Positions 19,528 to 26,634 of a stretch of DNA of 64,000 nucleotides are shown piece by piece; within the stretch, counting starts at the first letter, position 1; every line of letters starts with the position of its first letter. Below the pieces are notes generated by a model. That model searched no databases. It was not told the DNA's origin and was given only the letters and a program-made list of their open reading frames with translations. Source of the stretch: Brevibacillus reuszeri. GTDB lineage: Bacteria > Bacillota > Bacilli > Brevibacillales > Brevibacillaceae. The DNA is taken from NCBI RefSeq assembly GCF_002897295.1, contig NZ_BEXF01000002.1, forward strand, positions 310,001-374,000. The letters are read 5' to 3'. Made by a program: the position numbers and the translations under genes.

Positions 19528-20133
19528 TTATTCTTTTTTCAAGCACCACGTACTCATACAACGCAGCCCAGCAACATTTACCGTTTTAATCGGCTCAAAC
19601 AGCGAACCCTCGAGTGCCGCCGTAGTCTCCAGCATCGTTTCCTCGTTCACAAGAAAACGAGTGCTGCCGTCAGGTAACAAGTATCTTTGATTTCCTAGCA
19701 GCTTGATCCTATCTTCTATACCAATCGATGAAGCCAAACGGATAAACAACATTCCCCCTGGTGCAAGAACCCGCCACAGCTCTTCCATCATTTGCTGAAA
19801 GTGAGCCTCATCCTCGGCAAAGTGCAGCACCGCATTGCTTATGACAAAATCAAAGCTCTCCGAGGCAAAGCTCATACGCTCAACCGCCTCTACACGCGCT
19901 TGCTCCTCTGACCAGTCTGGGGCAAGCGTGGCCCCAAGCTGCCGAACCGCACGTATTGCTTCCTCCGAGCGATCTACGGCGTGTACCGTATAGCCATTGC
20001 GCAAAAAATAGACCAAATTGCGTCCACTGCCACAGCCGGCATCGAGAATCCTCATATCCTTTGTAATTCGCCCTTTTAACAACTGATCAAACAAATAAAT
20101 ATCGATATTGCCAAACTGCTCAGCGAGATTCAT
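19528..20133 (-). CDS. Class I SAM-dependent methyltransferase
   Basis: 201 residues from the ATG at 20133 (MNLAEQFGNIDIYLFDQLL), which has GGCAGGGA upstream. Motif I ILDAGCGSGRNLVYFL binds S-adenosylmethionine, the acidic end of strand 2 is AVDRSEEA, and motif IV is FDFVISNAVLHF. This is the methyltransferase-11 type fold. The acceptor is unknown; small-molecule or tellurite-resistance-like relatives are common in this group. It is a single gene, divergent from the sigma-54 activator at 20223 and separated by 89 bp. Confidence 0.82.
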   Translation of the reverse strand: MNLAEQFGNIDIYLFDQLLKGRITKDMRILDAGCGSGRNLVYFLRNGYTVHAVDRSEEAIRAVRQLGATLAPDWSEEQARVEAVERMSFASESFDFVISNAVLHFAEDEAHFQQMMEELWRVLAPGGMLFIRLASSIGIEDRIKLLGNQRYLLPDGSTRFLVNEETMLETTAALEGSLFEPIKTVNVAGLRCMSTWCLKKE

Positions 20134-20222
20134 GTTCGATCCCTGCCTTTGTTTTTTTCTCATTCTAACATGCTATACTAGTGGCATTTAGCGTCTATCT
20201 GCTAGAAAGGGGGATGATCCCT

Positions 20223-21614
20223 ATGTTTGCCCTGAACAACCTAGACAGTCTCCTGGAGCTTTTTTTCGACGGCGTCATTATCACCGACAGGGACGGAATG
20301 ATTGTCAAAGTAAACACAGCCTATCAGAAAATAGCAGGAAAAACAGCAGATGAGCTGATCGGCAAGGATATACGCAGTACAGTCGGAATCAGGCTTCATT
20401 CCAACGAATCCAGTACCATGCGCGTTCTTCAAGAAAGACGCCCCGTGACCATCATGCAACGCTCCACATCTGATTCTGGGTACAAAGAATATATGACTAC
20501 CGGGATGCCCATGTTTAATGACCAGAACGAAATCGAGTTCGTCGTGAATTGCGTCCGTGACATGACAGAGCTGAACGAGCTGAAGCAGCATTTGAGCCGT
20601 GCGGAGCAGATGAATCAGAATTATCTGGAAGAGATCAAAACTCTGAAGCAGCAGCAGGAGCATGAAAACGGCCTGGTCATCCACAGCAAGGTCATGCTCG
20701 ATGTAAAGGAAGCCGCAGCCAAGGTTGCTTCCGTAGACTCTCCCGTGATGCTGCGCGGCGAGTCCGGGGTCGGCAAAGAGGTGATCGCCAAGTACATTCA
20801 CCACAGGAGCAAGCGATCAAACGGCGCTTTTATCAAGGTGAACTGTGGAGCCATCCCTGCCTCCTTGATGGAAAGCGAATTTTTTGGTTATGAGACAGGA
20901 GCCTTCACCGGAGCAAACAAAGAGGGCAAACCCGGTTTTTTTGAGCTCGCTGACAAGGGTACGCTCTTTCTTGACGAAATCGGCGACATGCCTCTCGATC
21001 TGCAAGTAAAATTGCTGCGCGTTTTAGAAGAACAAGAGTTTCGCAGAGTCGGAGGCATTAAAACCATCCGTTCTGATGTGCGGATTATCGCTGCGACGAA
21101 TCAGGATTTAGAGGAAATGGTAGAGCAAAAAACATTCCGCAAAGATTTGTACTACCGACTCCAGGTTTATCCGATCCTGATCCCTCCGCTGCGTGAACGA
21201 AAAGAAGAGATTCCGTTTTTCATTGAGCACTTTCTACAACGCTACCAAGAAAAGAATGCGATCCAAATTCAAATCACCCAGGAAGCCATTCAGGTGCTTT
21301 GCCAATATGATTGGCCAGGCAACATCCGGGAATTGATCAATGTCATGGAACGTATGGCCATTTCCTGTGCAAACGGTGAAATTTTGCCCGATCATTTGCC
21401 CAGAGAGCTGTTTGGCAATCTCGGGAAAATCATCCCCAAGACGTTTGGCGAGGAAGTAGAGCTGTTCGAGTTCCAAGGGATGCAGCGAGCTCTCGCCTTG
21501 CATAAATCAACGCGAAAAGCTGCGAGTGCCTTGCAGATGAGCCAGCCTACGTTTGTACGAAAAATGAAGCTGTATGAAGCCAAATACAGGAACGATCCAA
21601 ATACGGATCAGTAA
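20223..21614 (+). CDS. Sigma-54-dependent transcriptional activator (PAS, AAA+, HTH)
   Basis: 463 residues from the ATG at 20223 (MFALNNLDSL), placed nine bases after AAAGGGGG. An upstream GTG at 20181 would include that ribosome site. The PAS domain spans about residues 8-120, a coiled linker 120-145, and AAA+ about 150-385 with Walker A GESGVGKE, GAFTGA and LFLDEIGDMP. The C-terminal HTH reads ALQMSQPTFVRKMK, similar to the gab activator. It is predicted to drive the downstream symporter and C45 hydrolase genes from the -24/-12 promoter at 21695. One of its presumed binding sites overlaps its own last codons. Confidence 0.87.
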   Translation: MFALNNLDSLLELFFDGVIITDRDGMIVKVNTAYQKIAGKTADELIGKDIRSTVGIRLHSNESSTMRVLQERRPVTIMQRSTSDSGYKEYMTTGMPMFNDQNEIEFVVNCVRDMTELNELKQHLSRAEQMNQNYLEEIKTLKQQQEHENGLVIHSKVMLDVKEAAAKVASVDSPVMLRGESGVGKEVIAKYIHHRSKRSNGAFIKVNCGAIPASLMESEFFGYETGAFTGANKEGKPGFFELADKGTLFLDEIGDMPLDLQVKLLRVLEEQEFRRVGGIKTIRSDVRIIAATNQDLEEMVEQKTFRKDLYYRLQVYPILIPPLRERKEEIPFFIEHFLQRYQEKNAIQIQITQEAIQVLCQYDWPGNIRELINVMERMAISCANGEILPDHLPRELFGNLGKIIPKTFGEEVELFEFQGMQRALALHKSTRKAASALQMSQPTFVRKMKLYEAKYRNDPNTDQ

Positions 21615-21641
21615 AATCAGACGTCGATCCAATTATGGATC
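21594..21641 (+). promoter_or_regulatory. Paired upstream activator sites
   Basis: GATCCAAATACGGATC (21594-21609) and GATCCAATTATGGATC (21626-21641) share GATCC-N6-GGATC and are 32 bp apart centre to centre. The first straddles the activator's 3' end (stop at 21612-21614). They lie 54-101 bp upstream of the -24 element. Confidence 0.75.
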
Positions 21642-21694
21642 GGTTTTGGATGATGCCAATGGTGACATCGCCTCTGTGGCGGTATTTTTCACCG

Positions 21695-21711
21695 TTGGCA
21701 TTCTTTTTGCT
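21695..21711 (+). promoter_or_regulatory. Sigma-54 (-24/-12) promoter of the symporter operon
   Basis: TTGGCATTCTTTTTGCT has GG (21697-21698) and GC (21709-21710) exactly 10 bp apart. The transcript start is expected near 21722, about 45 bp before the DUF3311 start codon. Confidence 0.88.
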
Positions 21712-21766
21712 AAAAGGGGATATGCACGGACAGGAGATTACACCAAAAAATAAAGGAGGGCTGATT

Positions 21767-21964
21767 ATGAATCGGATTCACGCTTTGGGACTTATTCCAT
21801 TTATCGGGATGCTTGGAGGACTTCCTTTTGCCAACAAGGCGACCCCCTATGTGCTGGGGATGCCATTTTTACTGTTTTGGATCGTGTTGTGGGTCGTTCT
21901 GACATCAGTCGTGATGACCATCATCAATTCGATTGATCCGGCGAATCAGAAGGAGGACATCTGA
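21767..21964 (+). CDS. Small membrane protein, DUF3311-like, symporter partner
   Basis: 65 residues, two hydrophobic helices (about 5-20 and 27-53). The ATG at 21767 has AAAGGAGGG upstream; longer upstream frames would cross the sigma-54 promoter and are rejected. It overlaps the symporter start by one base (TGATG). Short proteins of this kind are commonly encoded just before sodium:solute symporters and are thought to be accessory subunits; the role here is inferred from that arrangement. Confidence 0.8.
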   Translation: MNRIHALGLIPFIGMLGGLPFANKATPYVLGMPFLLFWIVLWVVLTSVVMTIINSIDPANQKEDI

Positions 21965-23442
21965 TGAATATTTCCATGCTAATTACGTTTGCCTTTCTGG
22001 TTGCCGCCATCCTGCTAGCCGTTCGCTCTGGTCTTGGCAAGAAAATGAGCTTGGAGCAATGGGCTGTTGGCGGTCGTGGTTTTGGAACCGTTTTCGTGTT
22101 CCTTTTACTCGCCGGGGAATTTTTTACGACGTTCACCTTTTTAGGCGGGAGCGGGATGATCTATCAGGTTGGCTCCCCTGCTTATTACGTGCTCGCCTAC
22201 ATGACCTTGGCCTATGTTTTTTCCTACTATCTGCTGCCTCCGATCTGGCGGTATGCCAAAGAGCATTCGATTGTCTCGATCTCTGATTTCTTCCGCAGCA
22301 AATATCAGAGCTCGTCTCTCGGTATGCTGGTTTCTGTCGTCGGGATCATCGCTTCTGTCCCGGTCGTGGTTCTGCAATTGAAAGGGCTTGGAATCATCGT
22401 TTCGGAAACCTCCTACGGGATGATTTCACCGATCCTGGCTGTTTGGATTGGAACCATTGCTGTAACCGTGTACGTGATGATCTCTGGTATTCATGGCGCT
22501 GTCTGGACTGCTGTGATCAAGGATATTTCGATCGTGCTTGTCGTCGTTTTTCTCGGCTTGTATTTGCCTTATCACTACTACGGAGGCTTCCAGCCGATGT
22601 TTGAAGCGGTACAAGCTGCCAAACCCGCTCATCTGACCCTCCCGGACAAAGGGCAGAGTCTTAGCTGGGTCATTTCCACAGTGCTTTTGACGGCTGTTGG
22701 CTTCTACATGCAGCCTGGTTTATTCGCAGCTGCGCTGTCAGCCAAAAGCGAAAAGGTTTTTCGCCGCAATACGATCGTGATGCCACTGTACACCTTACTG
22801 CTGCTCTTCGTCTTTTTCGTCGGGTATACCGCGATTCTGCAGGTTCCCGGCTTGCAAGGAGCAGATGGCGACCTGGCATTACTGCGCCTCTCGCTCCAAA
22901 CCTTTGATCCATGGTTCATTGGGGTGATCGGCGGAGTTGGACTGCTGACGGCATTGGTACCGACTTCGGTCATTTTGCTCACGATCGGGACACTGTTTGC
23001 GACAAACATCTACAAGCCGCTCACGAAAACGACCAATGAAGTCCGCGTGGCCAAGGTAGCGAAACTAACCGTTCCAGTCGTAGCCTTCATCGCCCTTTAT
23101 TTTGTCATCAACGGCGGCAATGCGCTGTACGCTTTACTATTGATGTCCTTTAGCCTTATTACCCAGCTGTTCCCGGCGCTTCTGCTCAGCCTCTTTCCGA
23201 AAAATCGATTCAACAAATACGGAGCCTCCTGGGGAATTATTGTCGGCGTTTCCACCGTCGTGTATTTGACGGTCACCAAGACGACACTTGCTACCTTGTT
23301 CCCTGATCTGCCGCAGGTTGTAAAAGATTTTAATACCGGCTTTATCGCACTCATTTTGAACATAGCAGTCGCACTGCTCGTCACGATGGCAACAAACAAA
23401 AATCTGGTTCAAAAAGAGTCGATCACTACTCAGCATGGGTAA
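21964..23442 (+). CDS. Sodium:solute symporter (SSS family)
   Basis: 492 residues with about 13 membrane segments, including the family regions GEFFTTFTFLGGSGMIYQVG and the later GGVGLLTALVPTSVILLTIGT. It probably couples sodium entry to uptake of an organic acid or amino-acid-like solute. It sits in a sigma-54-controlled operon between its DUF3311 partner and a C45 amidohydrolase, so the substrate is likely an amide or N-acyl compound cleaved after uptake. Translation is coupled to the DUF3311 gene. Confidence 0.85.
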   Translation: MNISMLITFAFLVAAILLAVRSGLGKKMSLEQWAVGGRGFGTVFVFLLLAGEFFTTFTFLGGSGMIYQVGSPAYYVLAYMTLAYVFSYYLLPPIWRYAKEHSIVSISDFFRSKYQSSSLGMLVSVVGIIASVPVVVLQLKGLGIIVSETSYGMISPILAVWIGTIAVTVYVMISGIHGAVWTAVIKDISIVLVVVFLGLYLPYHYYGGFQPMFEAVQAAKPAHLTLPDKGQSLSWVISTVLLTAVGFYMQPGLFAAALSAKSEKVFRRNTIVMPLYTLLLLFVFFVGYTAILQVPGLQGADGDLALLRLSLQTFDPWFIGVIGGVGLLTALVPTSVILLTIGTLFATNIYKPLTKTTNEVRVAKVAKLTVPVVAFIALYFVINGGNALYALLLMSFSLITQLFPALLLSLFPKNRFNKYGASWGIIVGVSTVVYLTVTKTTLATLFPDLPQVVKDFNTGFIALILNIAVALLVTMATNKNLVQKESITTQHG

Positions 23443-23472
23443 ATAATACAGTGAAACATGGAGGTTATCAGC

Positions 23473-24567
23473 ATGTCCTTTCCACATTTTCGTATCAGTG
23501 GCACTGCGTTTGAGCGAGGAAAACAATTAGGTCACCTGGCCAAGCAGCAGATCATTCACAACATCGAAACGTACAAGGTTCTCTTTCAGGAAATGGCCCA
23601 GGTGGACTGGGAAGCAGCACGCGCCCATTCAGTTCAGTACATCTCCTGGATCGAACTCTACGATGCCGAAATATTGGAGGAAATCAAAGGGATCAGTCAG
23701 GGCGCGGAGCTCGACCTGCTCGATCTGATCGTGCTTAATGCTCGCAGTGAAATCATCACAAATCTGGCAGGCAAGCCTGTGCCAGCCGATGGCTGTACCA
23801 GTATGGCAGCTGCTCCTGAGATCACGACCAGCCAAGAGATGCTGCTCGGTCAAAACTGGGATTGGAACAACCTGATCATGCCAGGAATGATCGTGTTAGA
23901 AATCGATCAGGCTCCACGTCCTGCAATCTTGATGGTGACAGAAGCAGGAATCGTCGGCAAAATCGGCATGAACAGCGCTGGCGTAGGCGTTTGCCTGAAC
24001 TTCCTCGGGACTACCGAGCGCCAGATGGGGGTACCGATTCATATCGTGCTTCGCGGCATTCTCAACAGTCACACACTGCCACAAGCAATCGGACAGGTCG
24101 CCCGCCTCACTCGCGGCACCTCTGCCAATTATTTGATCGCCCATAAAGAAGGCGAGGTCGTAGACGTAGAAACAACTCCAACTAACTACGACGTGCTCTA
24201 TCCGGACAATGGCTGGCTCGTTCATGCCAATCATTTTGTCGGGCCGCGCTCGATCCTGATTGAGGATACAGCCAGAATCATGTCACCTGACAGTCATTTG
24301 CGCCAAGGGCGTGCGAGCAAGCTGCTTGCCCGTTATGGGAATGATGTGGATCCGGCTGCGTTCAAGCATATCTTTTCTGATCACGGCGCATACCCGGACG
24401 GCATTTGCCGACATGGAGAAACACAGCCTGTCGACCTCGGCCGCCCGATGATTTCCAGCACGGTGTTTTCGATCGTCATGAATTTGTCTGAAGGAACCTT
24501 TGAGCTCTCTGGCGGTCAGCCTTGTACGGAAGCTTATGAGAAATACGGATTTTCGTCAGCAGAATAG
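23473..24567 (+). CDS. C45-family Ntn-hydrolase (acyltransferase/amidohydrolase), second copy
   Basis: 364 residues from the ATG at 23473 (MSFPHFRISG), with GGAGG eight bases upstream; the ATG at 23458 precedes the ribosome site. The nucleophile is the cysteine of DGCTSMAA (about residue 103), close in position and context to penicillin acyltransferase precursors. Further motifs are GQNWDWN, GMNSAGVGVCLNFLG and WLVHANHF. It is a paralogue of the hydrolase at 10851-11975 with matching motif order. It is the last gene of the sigma-54 operon and probably cleaves the compound imported by the symporter. Confidence 0.8.
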   Translation: MSFPHFRISGTAFERGKQLGHLAKQQIIHNIETYKVLFQEMAQVDWEAARAHSVQYISWIELYDAEILEEIKGISQGAELDLLDLIVLNARSEIITNLAGKPVPADGCTSMAAAPEITTSQEMLLGQNWDWNNLIMPGMIVLEIDQAPRPAILMVTEAGIVGKIGMNSAGVGVCLNFLGTTERQMGVPIHIVLRGILNSHTLPQAIGQVARLTRGTSANYLIAHKEGEVVDVETTPTNYDVLYPDNGWLVHANHFVGPRSILIEDTARIMSPDSHLRQGRASKLLARYGNDVDPAAFKHIFSDHGAYPDGICRHGETQPVDLGRPMISSTVFSIVMNLSEGTFELSGGQPCTEAYEKYGFSSAE

Positions 24568-24601
24568 CAGAAGCTGCTCCTACGCTAGTTTGATCCATTT
24601 C

Positions 24602-24645
24602 CCCTCAGTGAAGGTACTCCCTCGGCTGAGGGCTTTTTGTATTTT
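24602..24645 (+). terminator. Terminator of the symporter-C45 operon
   Basis: Stem CCCTCAG (24602-24608) with CTGAGGG (24626-24632), then CTTTTTGTATTTTT. Confidence 0.8.
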
Positions 24646-24658
24646 TGTAAAAACATGG

Positions 24659-24687
24659 TTGACAATTTACGATTACGATTGTAATCT
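24659..24687 (+). promoter_or_regulatory. Sigma-A promoter of the blaI-like operon
   Basis: TTGACA (24659-24664), 17-bp spacer, TAATCT (24682-24687). The spacer holds the first BlaI-type operator, so repressor binding would block RNA polymerase directly. Confidence 0.85.
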
Positions 24688-24715
24688 TAGAGCATCAACG
24701 ACTACAAACGTAATC
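24671..24715. promoter_or_regulatory. Two BlaI/MecI-type operators
   Basis: GATTACGATTGTAATC (24671-24686) is a perfect GATTAC-N4-GTAATC dyad. GACTACAAACGTAATC (24700-24715) matches with one change. They are 29 bp apart, about three helical turns, like the tandem boxes of bla and mec operators. Confidence 0.8.
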
Positions 24716-24739
24716 GATAATCAAAGGAGGTACATCATT

Positions 24740-25114
24740 TTGGACGAGCTCCCGCGCATCTCGGATTCCGAGTGGGAAATCATGAAGGTCTTTTGGGCAA
24801 AATCACCCGCTACGGCCGCTGATGTCATCCATGCTTTGCGAGACAACAAGAGCTGGAAAGACAAAACGATCAAAACATTGATCAGTCGTTTGCTGCAAAA
24901 AGGCATTCTCACCTATGAGCAAGTCAACCGCGTCTATTACTACACTCCCACAATTAGTGAAGAGGAATGTAAACGGACAGAGCGTGAATCCTTTTTACAA
25001 CGCGTGTACGGAGGGGCGCTCAAGCCTATGCTCGTGCACTTTTTGCAGGAAGAAAAGCTCTCCTCCCAGGAGATAGCTGAGCTCAAGAAAATCCTGACAG
25101 ACAAGGAGAAGTAA
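24740..25114 (+). CDS. BlaI/MecI-family transcriptional repressor
   Basis: 124 residues. The start is a TTG at 24740 (MDELPRISDSEWEIMK), nine bases after AAAGGAGG; the open frame extends upstream through the promoter and is not coding there. The winged helix (ISDSEWEIMKVFW, AADVIHAL, TIKTLISRLLQKGIL) and C-terminal dimerisation helices match BlaI/MecI in order and length. It should bind the two GATTAC-N4-GTAATC dyads in its own promoter and be removed by proteolysis triggered by the co-encoded M56 sensor. Confidence 0.9.
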   Translation: MDELPRISDSEWEIMKVFWAKSPATAADVIHALRDNKSWKDKTIKTLISRLLQKGILTYEQVNRVYYYTPTISEEECKRTERESFLQRVYGGALKPMLVHFLQEEKLSSQEIAELKKILTDKEK

Positions 25115-25115
25115 T

Positions 25116-26546
25116 GTGGTAGAGACATTTCTATATCTTCTCACTCATTCTTTTTCCTGGGTGCTGTCCAATTCCCTACAAGCCAGCATCCTCGTCATCC
25201 TCATCTTGTTGTGCAAGCTGGCTGGCAAAAAGCATTTGACCGCAAGATGGCACTATGCCGTCTGGTTACTACTGATCATGAAATTGGCTATCCCATGGTC
25301 GCCGGACAGCTCTATCAGCTTGTACAATTGGCTGCCCTCATTGGGCTGGGAAACCGTTCAAGGGCAAGCCCCAAGCAGTGCATCCAGCTACACATACACA
25401 GCAGCTGCCGTTGCTCACCCTTCTGGTGATCTGACTAGCGATCCAAAAGCTGCTCAGTCTGATGGCTCGATGGTTTCCTGGCTTCATCTGCTTGCAGCTC
25501 TCTGGCTCTGCGGTGTTATCGTGCTCCTGATCACAACCATACGCACCATGTACAAATTGAACCAAACGTTCAAAGACGAAGCCCTTGTTCTGGAGCAGCG
25601 TGTTCTCCTGATCTTAGCTCACTGCAAGGAGCAAATGGGCATTTCCCAAAAGCTGCCCTTATTGCGGAGCAAAACCCTTTCGAGTCCCACCCTGGCAGGA
25701 TTCTGGCGGCCGCGCATTTTGCTGCCGGATCGACTCATCGATACATTGGATGAGCAGGAGCTGCGCCATATCTTCCTCCATGAATTATCTCATTGGAAAA
25801 GACACGATATCGCGGTAAACAGCTTGATGAGCTTTTTACTCATCCTCAACTGGTTCAATCCGCTGCTTTGGTATGCAGCATCTCGTATGCGCCGGGATCA
25901 GGAAATTGCCTGTGACGCTTTGGCCCTCACCTACATGAAAGAGGCAGAAGTACAAAAATACGGGTTTACCATGGTCAAGCTGCTGGAGCTCTGCAGCGGG
26001 CAAAGGACTACTGCGCTCACTGCCAGCTTTTCCAGCTCACGAAACCATTTGAAAAGGAGAATTGAAATGATCAGCAGCTTTAAAAAGAAAGCTTATACGT
26101 GGACTACTTCAGGGATCATCGTTGTTTTGGCGCTGGGTGTATTCACCTTGACCGATGCCAAGCAGGTTTTTGGCAAACAGCCAGCCTTTATTGCACCAGT
26201 AGAGGGAACGATCAACAGCTCCCCTACAACAAAAGGAATTACTATCGTCAACGCCCTGAACACCCCTGTTCATGCAGCCGCAGCAGGCACCGTTATCGCT
26301 GCAGATTACGACAGAAAAGCAGGTAATCAGGTCATCGTGTCGCATGAGGGCGGCTATCAGACCGTTTATTCTCATCTGGAAAAACTGGAGGTCGCTCCCG
26401 GTGCCACTGTATCACAGGGACAGATCATCGGCTTATTGGGAAGTACCGGACAAAGCACAGGCCCCCATCTCTATTTTGAATTGATAAAAGATGGAACGGC
26501 CGTAGATCCTCTAGCAGTGTTGGCAGACACAGCAGCAAGTAACTAG
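25116..26546 (+). CDS. BlaR1-like M56 sensor metalloprotease fused to a degenerate M23 (LytM) domain
   Basis: 476 residues; the GTG start at 25116 lies one base after the repressor stop with AAGGAG upstream. The N-terminal membrane part contains the M56 protease motif HELSHWKRHD (HExxH at 222-226) and the later EIACDAL glutamate. One more membrane helix at about 333-348 leads to an extracellular LytM-like domain (about 355-470). In that domain the usual zinc-ligand motifs are altered: KGITIVN stands where active enzymes have HxGxD, and GPHLYFE replaces GPHLHFE. It therefore probably binds rather than cleaves wall peptides. This is the BlaR1 layout with the penicillin-binding sensor replaced by a LytM fold. 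Confidence 0.85.
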   Translation: MVETFLYLLTHSFSWVLSNSLQASILVILILLCKLAGKKHLTARWHYAVWLLLIMKLAIPWSPDSSISLYNWLPSLGWETVQGQAPSSASSYTYTAAAVAHPSGDLTSDPKAAQSDGSMVSWLHLLAALWLCGVIVLLITTIRTMYKLNQTFKDEALVLEQRVLLILAHCKEQMGISQKLPLLRSKTLSSPTLAGFWRPRILLPDRLIDTLDEQELRHIFLHELSHWKRHDIAVNSLMSFLLILNWFNPLLWYAASRMRRDQEIACDALALTYMKEAEVQKYGFTMVKLLELCSGQRTTALTASFSSSRNHLKRRIEMISSFKKKAYTWTTSGIIVVLALGVFTLTDAKQVFGKQPAFIAPVEGTINSSPTTKGITIVNALNTPVHAAAAGTVIAADYDRKAGNQVIVSHEGGYQTVYSHLEKLEVAPGATVSQGQIIGLLGSTGQSTGPHLYFELIKDGTAVDPLAVLADTAASN

Positions 26547-26574
26547 CTTTTTGAATGCTCTTTTCGCAAGCAGA

Positions 26575-26606
26575 AAAAGGACAGCCCATGCTCAGGCTGT
26601 CCTTTT
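26575..26606. terminator. Bidirectional terminator between convergent genes
   Basis: Stem AAAAGGACAGCC (26575-26586) with GGCTGTCCTTTT (26595-26606) and an 8-base loop. It serves the M56 gene (plus) and the activator gene (minus). Confidence 0.85.
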
Positions 26607-26634
26607 ATACATACAACGATCCCATTCCTGTCGC

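Noticed and set aside
21635..21766. Upstream extension of the DUF3311 gene
   Set aside because: It would translate through the sigma-54 promoter; the ATG at 21767 follows AAAGGAGGG.
24500..24739. Upstream extension of the BlaI reading frame
   Set aside because: It covers the C45 gene end, a terminator, the promoter and the operators; the TTG at 24740 has the ribosome site.
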